Shown here one piece after another: positions 34,944-40,672 of a DNA stretch of 40,672 bases. The position numbers were made by a program, and so were the translations under genes. The notes under the pieces were generated by a model. The model did no database searches. It was not told where the DNA came from and saw only the letters and a list, made by a program, of their open reading frames with translations. This DNA comes from an uncultured Alphaproteobacteria bacterium. GTDB taxonomy: Bacteria > Pseudomonadota > Alphaproteobacteria > Caulobacterales > Aquidulcibacteraceae. Where the stretch lies: positions 1 to 40,672 of the forward strand of contig CADEEL010000007.1 in NCBI GenBank assembly GCA_902826335.1, in the 5' to 3' direction. The stretch's first letter is position 1. Every line of letters begins with the position of its first letter.

Positions 34944-35951
34944 TTACGCCGCGACCACGTCCTGCGCGATGCGCCCAAAGATTGAATGGCCCGCCCCGTC
35001 CAGCATATCTATCTCGACGTTATCGCCCGGAGCAAGGAAGGGCGTCCTCGCCGCGCCCGCGCGCAGCGTCTCCACCGTGCGCAGTTCGGCGATGCACGAA
35101 TAGCCGACGCCGCCTTCGGCGATCGGCCGGCCGGGGCCGCCATCGGCGTCGCGGTTCGAGACCGTGCCCGAACCGATGATCGTCCCGGCCGCCAAGGTGC
35201 GCGTCTTCGCCGCGTGCGCAATCAGCGCGCCGAAATCGAACGTCATGTCGACGCCCGCATTCGGCTTGCCAAACTCCTTGCCATTGATCCGCGTCAGCAG
35301 AGGCAGATGCAGCTTGCCGTCTCGCCAGACCTCCCCAAGCGCATCGGGCTTAACCGCGCAGGGTGAAAACGCCGAGGCCGGCTTCGATTGAAAAAAGCCG
35401 AACCCCTTGGCCAATTCGTTCGCAATGAGATTGCGCAGGCTCACATCATTGACGAGCAGGACGAGCTTGATGTGGGCAAGTGCATCTTCCCGCGTCACGC
35501 CCATCGGCACATCGTCGGTGATGACGGCGATCTCCGCCTCGCAATCGCAGCCAAAGTCCGGGTCTGTCAGCGGAATGGGATCGCGCGGCCCGAAAAAACC
35601 ATCCGAACCGCCCTGGTACATCAAGGGATCCGTCCAAAAGCTCGCCGGCATCTCCGCGCCGCGCGCCTTGCGCACCAGCGCGACATGATTGACGTAAGCC
35701 GATCCATCCGCCCACTGATAAGCGCGCGGCAATGGCGCGGCGCAGTCCCGCTCATGAAAGCGCTCCTTGGGCACGGCGTTGCAGGCGAGGCTATGCGCAA
35801 GCGCGCGCAGCTTCGGCTCAGTGTGCGCCCAATCATCGAGTGCGGCTTGCAAAGTTGGCGCAACGAGGCCGGCGTCGGTGTAGAAGTGCAGATCGTCCGA
35901 CACGACGACCAGGCGCCCGTCCCGGCCGTGCTTCAATGAAGCCAATTTCAT
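34944..35951 (-). CDS. Fumarylacetoacetate hydrolase family protein
   Basis: The product is 335 residues, very probably fumarylacetoacetase, which splits fumarylacetoacetate to fumarate and acetoacetate in the last step of tyrosine breakdown. The FAH core includes DFGCDCEAEIAVI near 134 (acidic metal ligands), NDVSLRNLI near 168, FFQSKPASAFSPCAV near 182 and IIGSGTVSNRDADGG near 258. The N-terminal domain is of the bacterial short type. The context (hppD upstream, maiA across the promoter) supports the assignment. Its ATG overlaps the stop of the preceding gene by 4 bp. Confidence 0.9.
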   Translation of the reverse strand: MKLASLKHGRDGRLVVVSDDLHFYTDAGLVAPTLQAALDDWAHTEPKLRALAHSLACNAVPKERFHERDCAAPLPRAYQWADGSAYVNHVALVRKARGAEMPASFWTDPLMYQGGSDGFFGPRDPIPLTDPDFGCDCEAEIAVITDDVPMGVTREDALAHIKLVLLVNDVSLRNLIANELAKGFGFFQSKPASAFSPCAVKPDALGEVWRDGKLHLPLLTRINGKEFGKPNAGVDMTFDFGALIAHAAKTRTLAAGTIIGSGTVSNRDADGGPGRPIAEGGVGYSCIAELRTVETLRAGAARTPFLAPGDNVEIDMLDGAGHSIFGRIAQDVVAA

Positions 35952-36538
35952 GCGTGCTTGCCCTTCGTCCAGCCTTGCGCGCCCAAGTGCGCGTCGCCTG
36001 CCTCCTCGGCGCCGGTTTCAAGACGCGTCGCCATCGAATCGTTCCAACGATTGAGATAGCCGAACAGAGCGACGACGCCGAGAATTTCGACAATCTCGTC
36101 ATCCGTCCAATGCGCTTTCAAATCAGCCGCGACGGCCCAATCCACCCCATTGGGAACGCTGGACGCCGCCTGCGCGAACGCCAGCGCCGCTTTTTCGGCC
36201 GGTGAAAATAAGTCGCTGCGTTCGTAATTCCAAATCTCCGCGAGGCGCGCCTCGCTGGCGCCGTAGCGATGCGCGGCCAAAGCCGTGTGCGCTTGACAAT
36301 AGCGGCATCCCGCCGTGAGGCTTGCGATATAACCAATGAGGCGCTTCTGCTCGGAGGTGACACGCCCGACATTCGCCATCACGGCCTTATTCAGATTGAT
36401 GAAGGCCTTGGCGATCTCGGGCCGGCGCTGCATGGTCAAGACGCTGTTGGGCGGAAACCCGAGCGTCTCGTTGAAGAAACGCGCGAGCTCGGCCACCTCC
36501 GCATCGTGGCTCGCGGCGAGCGGTTCGACCAGCGCCAT
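35948..36538 (-). CDS. Carboxymuconolactone decarboxylase/AhpD-like protein
   Basis: The product is 196 residues from the ATG at 36538. The CMD/AhpD helical core has the redox or proton-relay motif C-x2-C-x2-H in AGCRYCQAHTALAAHRYGA near 80-95. AhpD-type proteins use this pair for peroxide-linked disulfide chemistry; for this subgroup the substrate is unknown. It starts 1 bp after the ABM gene stop and overlaps the fumarylacetoacetase gene by 4 bp, so it belongs to the tyrosine operon. It may protect against quinone or peroxide by-products of homogentisate, which is my inference. Confidence 0.87.
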   Translation of the reverse strand: MALVEPLAASHDAEVAELARFFNETLGFPPNSVLTMQRRPEIAKAFINLNKAVMANVGRVTSEQKRLIGYIASLTAGCRYCQAHTALAAHRYGASEARLAEIWNYERSDLFSPAEKAALAFAQAASSVPNGVDWAVAADLKAHWTDDEIVEILGVVALFGYLNRWNDSMATRLETGAEEAGDAHLGAQGWTKGKHA

Positions 36539-36539
36539 C

Positions 36540-36863
36540 TTAATTCCCCTGCGCGCGACGATCGAGCACGTGATAGTGGGCGACGCGTTCGTCGAAGCGC
36601 TTGAGCACAGCGCGCGCCGCAGCCGGCACGTGGGCGACTTCGTGGTCCTCGCCAACGAACGCCTTGACGGCGGCGATATCATCGAACCACATGATGGTGA
36701 CGAACTCGACCTCCGCCCCGTCATGACGGCGCAAAAGGTCAATGTGCTGGAAACCGGCGATCGCGCGCGCCTCGATGCCGGGGATGACTTCCCCGCGCAC
36801 GATGCGCTCATACGCGTCGGCGTTGTGCGGGCTTGTCCAGCCGCGCCAAAGGCGTGCGATCAT
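36540..36863 (-). CDS. ABM-like (antibiotic biosynthesis monooxygenase fold) protein
   Basis: The product is 107 residues forming a dimeric alpha/beta-barrel type fold: MIARLWRGWT, AIAGFQHIDLLRRHDGAEVE, FVTIMWFDDIAAVKAFVGED, and a C-terminal VAHYHVLD strand. The pattern is that of ABM/EthD-like small enzymes that act on quinols or heme, often without cofactor. Its ATG overlaps the VOC stop as TAATG. It is encoded between hppD and the fumarylacetoacetase gene, so an aromatic ring or a homogentisate-derived quinone is a reasonable guess at the substrate. Confidence 0.75.
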   Translation of the reverse strand: MIARLWRGWTSPHNADAYERIVRGEVIPGIEARAIAGFQHIDLLRRHDGAEVEFVTIMWFDDIAAVKAFVGEDHEVAHVPAAARAVLKRFDERVAHYHVLDRRAQGN

Positions 36864-37432
36864 TATTCACCCAATCTGGACTTGGCCGCCGCATGCGCGG
36901 CGCGCGCCTTCTCATGCAGCCAGGCCGCATGGTTCGGCGCCTTCTTGGTGCGGCTCCATTCTTCGAGCATGAGCGGCGCGACGCGCCTCAATTCCGCGAG
37001 CTCGGCATCGCTGCCCGTATTGGCGGCCAGTTCTAGGCGATGGCCGTTCGGATCGAAAAAATAGATGGATTTGAAGATGCCGTGATCGGTGGGGCCAAGC
37101 ACATCCAGGCCCTTGGCCTCGACGCGCGCCTTGGCCGCTTCGAGCGCCGCCACGCTCTCCACCTCGAAGGCGATGTGCTGAACCCATTGCGGCGTATTTT
37201 CATCGCGCCCCATGGTCGGTTGTTCGGGCAATTCAAAGAAGGCGAGCACATTGCCGCGCCCGGCGTCAAGAAACACGTGCATGTATGGATCGTACGCGCC
37301 GGTCGATGGAACATGGTCCTCCGCGAACGCGGTGGTGAACTCCATGCCCAGCACGTCACGGTAGAACTCAACCGTCTCCTTCGCGTCCTTGCAGCGATAG
37401 GCGACGTGATGGATGCCGTTGGTGATGGTCAT
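36863..37432 (-). CDS. VOC-family (glyoxalase/dioxygenase fold) protein
   Basis: The product is 189 residues from the ATG at 37432 (AAGGA 7 nt upstream; an in-frame GTG three bases earlier is less well placed). Metal-ligand candidates are His in GIHHVAYRC (about 7-8), His in QWVQHIAFEV near 87, and Glu in NGHRLELAANT near 135. The last 45 residues are an Arg/Ala-rich helical tail outside the VOC domain. Its start overlaps the hppD stop by one base (TGATG). The function is unknown; it is too short and lacks the features of homogentisate 1,2-dioxygenase. Confidence 0.85.
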   Translation of the reverse strand: MTITNGIHHVAYRCKDAKETVEFYRDVLGMEFTTAFAEDHVPSTGAYDPYMHVFLDAGRGNVLAFFELPEQPTMGRDENTPQWVQHIAFEVESVAALEAAKARVEAKGLDVLGPTDHGIFKSIYFFDPNGHRLELAANTGSDAELAELRRVAPLMLEEWSRTKKAPNHAAWLHEKARAAHAAAKSRLGE

Positions 37433-38502
37433 CACGCGCTTTCCTTCAGCACGCCGCGCCGAATCTGATCGAGCTCGATTGAATCGAACAGCGCCTTGAA
37501 ATTGCCCTCGCCAAAGCCCTCATTGCCCTTGCGCTGGATGATCTCAAAGAAAATTGGGCCGAGCGCGTTCTGCGTAAAGATTTGCAGCAGAAGACCTTGG
37601 CCCTTGGTCGGCGCGCCATCGATCAGAATGCGGTTGCGCGCCAAGCGCGCCACATCTTCCTCATGCGGGCCGATGCGCGCATCGATACTTTCGAAATACG
37701 AATCCGGCGTATCCTGAAACAGCATGCCGCGCCGGCGCAGCTCTTCGACCGTCGCGTAGATATCGTCCGTGCCGAGCGCGATGTGCTGAATGCCTTCACC
37801 CTTATATTCGCGAAGGAATTCCTCGATCTGGCTCTTATCGTCCTGGCTCTCGTTGAGCGGGATGCGAATCTTGCCGCAGGGGCTGGTCATCGCCTTGGAG
37901 ATGAGGCCCGTGCCGTGCTTGCCCTCGATGTCGAAATAGCGGATTTCGCGGAAATTGAATATGTTTTCGTAATAATCGGCCCACGTCTTCATGTTGCCGC
38001 GATTGAGATTGTGCGTGAGGTGATCGAGATAAGTGAGCCCCGCAGTGCGCCTGGATTCATCGGCGCCCTCGATCGGTTTGAAGTCGATGTCATAGATTGA
38101 ATCGGCGCCATAGCGATCGACCAGATAGACGATCGCGCCGCCAATGCCCTCGATGGCGGGGATGTTGAGCTCCATCGGCCCGACGGGGCCCTTCACTTCC
38201 TTGGCGCCGCGCTTCACCGCTTCGGCAATCGCATGGCGCGCGTCGTGCACGCGAAACGCCATGGCGTTGGCGCTTTGCCCGTGCGCGCGGCTGAATTGCG
38301 CGGGATGGCCGGCGCCCTCCATGTTGAGAATGAAATTAATATCGCCCTGCTTGTAGCGCAGCACATTTTTCGAACGATGCTTTGCCACCGCCGTAAAGCC
38401 CATCGTCTCGAAATAGGCGCCGATGGCGCCCGTATCCGGACCGGTGAATTCAACAAACTCAAATCCATCCGTGCCAATCGGATTTTCAAAGAGGTCGCCC
38501 AT
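37432..38502 (-). CDS. hppD: 4-Hydroxyphenylpyruvate dioxygenase
   Basis: This Fe(II) dioxygenase converts 4-hydroxyphenylpyruvate to homogentisate, the second step of tyrosine breakdown. The product is 356 residues. The iron ligands are readable: His in YLDHLTHNLNRG near 163, His in GIQHIALGTDD near 243, and Glu in GPIFFEIIQRKGNEGFGEGN near 322. The ATG at 38502 has AGGAGG 5 nt upstream; the GTG at 38505 is too close to that site. It is the first gene of a six-gene leftward operon with overlaps or gaps of at most 16 bp. Confidence 0.96.
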   Translation of the reverse strand: MGDLFENPIGTDGFEFVEFTGPDTGAIGAYFETMGFTAVAKHRSKNVLRYKQGDINFILNMEGAGHPAQFSRAHGQSANAMAFRVHDARHAIAEAVKRGAKEVKGPVGPMELNIPAIEGIGGAIVYLVDRYGADSIYDIDFKPIEGADESRRTAGLTYLDHLTHNLNRGNMKTWADYYENIFNFREIRYFDIEGKHGTGLISKAMTSPCGKIRIPLNESQDDKSQIEEFLREYKGEGIQHIALGTDDIYATVEELRRRGMLFQDTPDSYFESIDARIGPHEEDVARLARNRILIDGAPTKGQGLLLQIFTQNALGPIFFEIIQRKGNEGFGEGNFKALFDSIELDQIRRGVLKESA

Positions 38503-38555
38503 CACTGCCTCCTCATCGCGCCCGCGCGGGCTGCGCGCTTGAACTTGATCGCCCT

Positions 38556-38577
38556 ATTAGTTACAGATGAAACCAAT
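38556..38577. promoter_or_regulatory. Candidate MarR operator between hppD and marR
   Basis: ATTAGTT-N8-AACCAAT is a 22-bp dyad with 6 of 7 positions matching. It covers the two possible start codons of the marR gene (38567 and 38576) and lies about 55 bp upstream of hppD. Such a site would let the regulator repress both directions at once. Confidence 0.45.
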
Positions 38578-39067
38578 GTCCAGCGCCCGCGCCAAATATC
38601 CAACAGGCTCCGATCTCGTGCTTGAGCGGTTTTTGCCTTACCGGCTCTCCACGCTTTCGAATCGTATTTCCCGCGCCATCGCCGGGGCTTATGAGCGCCG
38701 CTTCAACCTCACCGTACCCGAATGGCGCGTCATCGCCGTGCTCGGGCGCGCCGGCACGCTCTCGGCGCGCGACATCGCCGAGGCCACGCAGATGGACAAG
38801 GTGGCGATCTCACGCGCCGTCGCCCGGCTTGAGCGCGCGGGGCGCGTGCGCGGGGAAACAGACGCCGCCGACGCGCGCCGCCTGCTGCTGCGCCTCACCG
38901 CGCGCGGCGCGGAGCTGCATGCGCGCATCGCGCCCCTGGCGCTCTCATACGAACAGGCGCTGCTCGCGGCGCTGGCCCCGACTGAGCGACGCGCGCTCGA
39001 CGCCATTTTAAATAAACTCTCCGCCGCCGCGCAGCGGATCGAAGCGCCAATGGCGGACGCGCCATGA
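38567..39067 (+). CDS. MarR-family regulator of the tyrosine-catabolism genes
   Basis: The product is 166 residues. It is a winged helix-turn-helix of the MarR type with WRVIAVLGRAGTLSARDIAE (about 52-71), recognition helix MDKVAISRAVARLE (about 75-88) and wing RGETDAADARRLLLRLT (about 94-110). It is divergent from hppD and overlaps maiA by 4 bp, so it probably controls both units. Homogentisate or 4-hydroxyphenylpyruvate is the likely ligand by analogy with other tyrosine-pathway repressors. The start is either 38567 or 38576; neither has a good ribosome site, and the mRNA may be nearly leaderless. Confidence 0.92.
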   Translation: MKPMSSARAKYPTGSDLVLERFLPYRLSTLSNRISRAIAGAYERRFNLTVPEWRVIAVLGRAGTLSARDIAEATQMDKVAISRAVARLERAGRVRGETDAADARRLLLRLTARGAELHARIAPLALSYEQALLAALAPTERRALDAILNKLSAAAQRIEAPMADAP

Positions 39068-39702
39068 TCACGCTGATCGATTACTGGCGCTCCGGCACCT
39101 CACACCGCACGCGCATCGCCCTCCACTTGAAGGGCTTGGCGTTCACGCATGAAACGGTCGATCTGCGCGCTGGCGCGCAGCGCGATGCAGCGTACACGGA
39201 TAAAAACCCGCAAGGCCTGGTTCCGTGCCTCATCGTCGATGGCGCGGCGCTGACCCAAAGCCCGGCGATCCTCGAATGGTTGGAGGAAACCCACCCAAAT
39301 CCACCGCTTCTGCCGCGCGATCTCCTTGGCCGCGCGCGCGTGCGCGCCATCGCCGCCGCGGTGGCGTGCGATATCCATCCGCTGGGCAACCTCCGTGTGC
39401 TGAATTATTTGCGCGGCGAACTCGCCCAGAATGAGTCCGCCGTCGCCGCCTTCGCGCGCCGCTGGATCGAGGATGGCTTCGCGGCGATCGAAAAACTCCT
39501 GGCCACGGGACCGGGCGGCCCGTGGGCGTGGGGCGCGGCGCCAAGCCTCGCCGATTGCCATCTCGTTCCCCAGCTTTACGCCGCGCAAGATCGCTACGGC
39601 GTCGCGCTCAGCCCGCGCCTCGCCGAGATCGCAGCCATGGCTGAGGCCCACCCCGCCTTCATCGCCGCCCATCCGCTCAATCAGCCGGACGCGCCGCGCT
39701 GA
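39064..39702 (+). CDS. maiA: Maleylacetoacetate isomerase
   Basis: This zeta-class glutathione transferase isomerises maleylacetoacetate to fumarylacetoacetate. The product is 212 residues, normal for the family. The active-site N-terminus reads WRSGTSHRTRIALHLKG (about 8-24), a variant of the usual SSxxxRVRIAL, with the catalytic Ser kept. The thioredoxin-fold glutathione site includes NPQGLVPCLIVDGAALTQSPAI (near 48-69). The C-terminal helical domain follows. It overlaps marR by ATGA and works with hppD and the fumarylacetoacetase on the other strand. Confidence 0.93.
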   Translation: MITLIDYWRSGTSHRTRIALHLKGLAFTHETVDLRAGAQRDAAYTDKNPQGLVPCLIVDGAALTQSPAILEWLEETHPNPPLLPRDLLGRARVRAIAAAVACDIHPLGNLRVLNYLRGELAQNESAVAAFARRWIEDGFAAIEKLLATGPGGPWAWGAAPSLADCHLVPQLYAAQDRYGVALSPRLAEIAAMAEAHPAFIAAHPLNQPDAPR

Positions 39703-39722
39703 TGGGGCAATTCTGATATCGA

Positions 39723-39769
39723 GAGCAGTTCTCGCCCGAAAACCGCTGCACACTTTTCGGGAACAGCTC
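39723..39769. terminator. Palindromic element between convergent maiA and zeta-like gene
   Basis: CCCGAAAA (39735-39742) and TTTTCGGG (39754-39761) form a perfect 8-bp stem with an 11-nt loop. Flanking GAGCAGTTC/GAACAGCTC extends it with one mismatch and a 4-nt bulge. The U-rich end of the stem could serve termination, and the form resembles a dispersed intergenic palindrome of alphaproteobacteria. It touches the stop of the zeta-like gene. Confidence 0.55.
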
Positions 39770-40428
39770 TACGTGTCAAACGCGCCGATAAGATCGCGCA
39801 GCGCCGTGCGCAACGCCGGCTCGGTTTCCGCATCATCGAGCAGGGCTTGAGCCTCGTCCGTCACGCAATAGCGTTGAGGATTGGCTTCGAGCAGCAGGGC
39901 CGGCGGCCCGCCGGCGCGGGAATTGTCCCACATCGAGAAATAATCCGCTTCCGGCGCAAACCAGCGCAGCTGCTGCAGCGAGCGGCCATAGCGCTCCACC
40001 ACCTTGGCCTCATCCACGTGATGGCCGTCCATCGCCACGCGCTGCGCGACGCGCGCGATGTTCAGCTCCGGGCGTTTCAAGATCACATAGACGAGCCCGA
40101 CGCGATAATCCTTCTGCCGCGCCTCGATCACGCAGGGGCGGAACTTCGCCGTCGATAAAACGGTTTCAACAAGCAGCGGCTTGCCGTCCCCGATCAGCGC
40201 ATGAACCTGGCTGTCCGCGCGCGTGGCCGCTTCGCGCGCGATCTCATCGGGGCCAGCGCCCGGCCGGTTGATGCGGATTTCGCGCGCCAGCGCATCGGGA
40301 TTGACGCTGACCAGATCGTGCGCGCCCTCAGGCGTCTTGGTCAGCGCCGCAAAGATGTCCGTCGAGGCGAAGGTGGACTTGCCCGAGCCGTTGGGCCCGC
40401 CGAGCAGCCAGAACCAGGAATGCGCCAT
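39769..40428 (-). CDS. Zeta-toxin-like P-loop ATPase/kinase
   Basis: The product is 219 residues. The P-loop is GGPNGSGKST (about 10-19). VSVNPDALAREI (about 41-52) and GKPLLVETVLSTAKF (near 82-96) match the zeta-toxin layout, where a conserved Asp and Glu lie in the substrate region. Zeta toxins phosphorylate UDP-N-acetylglucosamine. Many stand-alone relatives lack an epsilon antitoxin and have other roles, and no epsilon-like gene is seen here. The ATG immediately follows the stop codon of the upstream gene (TAGATG), which indicates coupling. Confidence 0.83.
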   Translation of the reverse strand: MAHSWFWLLGGPNGSGKSTFASTDIFAALTKTPEGAHDLVSVNPDALAREIRINRPGAGPDEIAREAATRADSQVHALIGDGKPLLVETVLSTAKFRPCVIEARQKDYRVGLVYVILKRPELNIARVAQRVAMDGHHVDEAKVVERYGRSLQQLRWFAPEADYFSMWDNSRAGGPPALLLEANPQRYCVTDEAQALLDDAETEPALRTALRDLIGAFDT

Positions 40429-40672
40429 CTATTTGCGCGCCGCCTTCGCTGGCGCCTTCTTGGCCATGGCTTTGGCCGGGGTTTTCGCCGCAACGCCGGG
40501 CGCCGGCTTCGCCGGCGCGCCCTTCGCTTGCGTTTTCGCGATTGGCCGCACCGGAACGACCTTCGCGGGCGCCTTCGCCGCTGGCGCCGATTTGACCAAG
40601 GTCGGCGGCGGCTGAACTGGCGCCTTCTTCGCCGCCACCGGCGTGGGCGTGCGGGCAACCAATCTTGGCGGT
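40429..40672 (-). CDS. Ala/Lys/Pro-rich protein (partial, N-terminus off the right edge)
   Basis: The frame is open to the window edge, so only the last 80 or so residues are seen. They are low-complexity repeats of AK, AP and KAPAK type (ending AKKAPAKAARK), very basic and free of acidic residues, like histone H1-like tails. It may be the tail of a larger protein or a small nucleic-acid-binding protein. A TTG at 40660 could start it, but nothing supports that. Its stop adjoins the start of the zeta-like gene, so the two are coupled. Confidence 0.55.
   Translation of the reverse strand, partial: PPRLVARTPTPVAAKKAPVQPPPTLVKSAPAAKAPAKVVPVRPIAKTQAKGAPAKPAPGVAAKTPAKAMAKKAPAKAARK

Noticed and set aside
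36863..37432. VOC protein as the missing homogentisate dioxygenase
   Set aside because: Homogentisate 1,2-dioxygenase is a cupin-fold enzyme of about 430 residues; this protein is 189 residues with a VOC pattern.
1..40672. CRISPR arrays, rRNA genes or replication origins
   Set aside because: None was seen: no regularly spaced direct repeats, rRNA sequence or iteron/DnaA-box clusters.

Overview
The window looks like a chromosomal segment of a GC-rich alphaproteobacterium. The evidence is the narR/narKGH arrangement known from Paracoccus, the alphaproteobacterial/Methanosarcina-type serC, the DUF3489/DUF2924/recombinase cassette and the overall gene content. A Caulobacterales/Hyphomonadaceae-like host is my guess only. 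Long antisense ORFs are abundant because of the GC bias, and I treated them as shadows. No hits were computed. Family names come from motifs and remembered families.

Layout. (1) 1-10.4 kb holds respiratory nitrate reduction: narH (cut by the left edge), narG and a fused double-domain NarK nitrate/nitrite transporter, all leftward. A divergent Crp/Fnr-family regulator follows, then moaA for molybdenum cofactor. Three FNR-type boxes (one perfect, two 9/10) sit in front of narK, the regulator and moaA. A REP-like G-rich inverted-repeat pair separates narG from narH. (2) 10.4-14.9 kb is accessory: a decayed methyltransferase cut off exactly where a tyrosine recombinase gene ends, then a four-gene cassette with stop/start overlaps (DUF3489, small ORF, DUF2924, serine recombinase), then tRNA-Met(CAT). 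(3) 15-20.1 kb carries a methyltransferase, an Lrp/AsnC regulator, a CE15-like esterase, a secreted C13 (legumain-like) peptidase and a DUF3754 membrane protein. (4) 20.1-27.7 kb, leftward, carries the operon mnmA, alpha/beta hydrolase, thiolase, DUF2332, then two Yip1-family membrane paralogues, purA and a PagL-like lipid A deacylase. (5) 27.7-31.7 kb is serine biosynthesis: serC, a small secreted protein, a GNAT acetyltransferase and serA, with a structured serC leader. (6) 31.8-39.7 kb carries an EamA transporter, then a tightly packed tyrosine-catabolism operon (hppD, VOC, ABM-like, CMD/AhpD-like, fumarylacetoacetase, S46 dipeptidyl peptidase). Divergent from it is marR-maiA. Homogentisate dioxygenase is absent from the window. 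(7) The right edge has a zeta-toxin-like ATPase directly following an Ala/Lys/Pro-rich protein cut by the window.

How they work together. Region 1 is an oxygen- or nitrogen-oxide-controlled nitrate respiration module with its own regulator and cofactor enzyme. Region 6 links an exported dipeptidyl peptidase to tyrosine breakdown under a MarR regulator. The least described system is the DUF3489-sORF-DUF2924-recombinase cassette in region 2. Its DUF2924 C-terminus looks like a RAMA-type modified-DNA reader, so I infer a targeting or control role for the small proteins that partner the recombinase.
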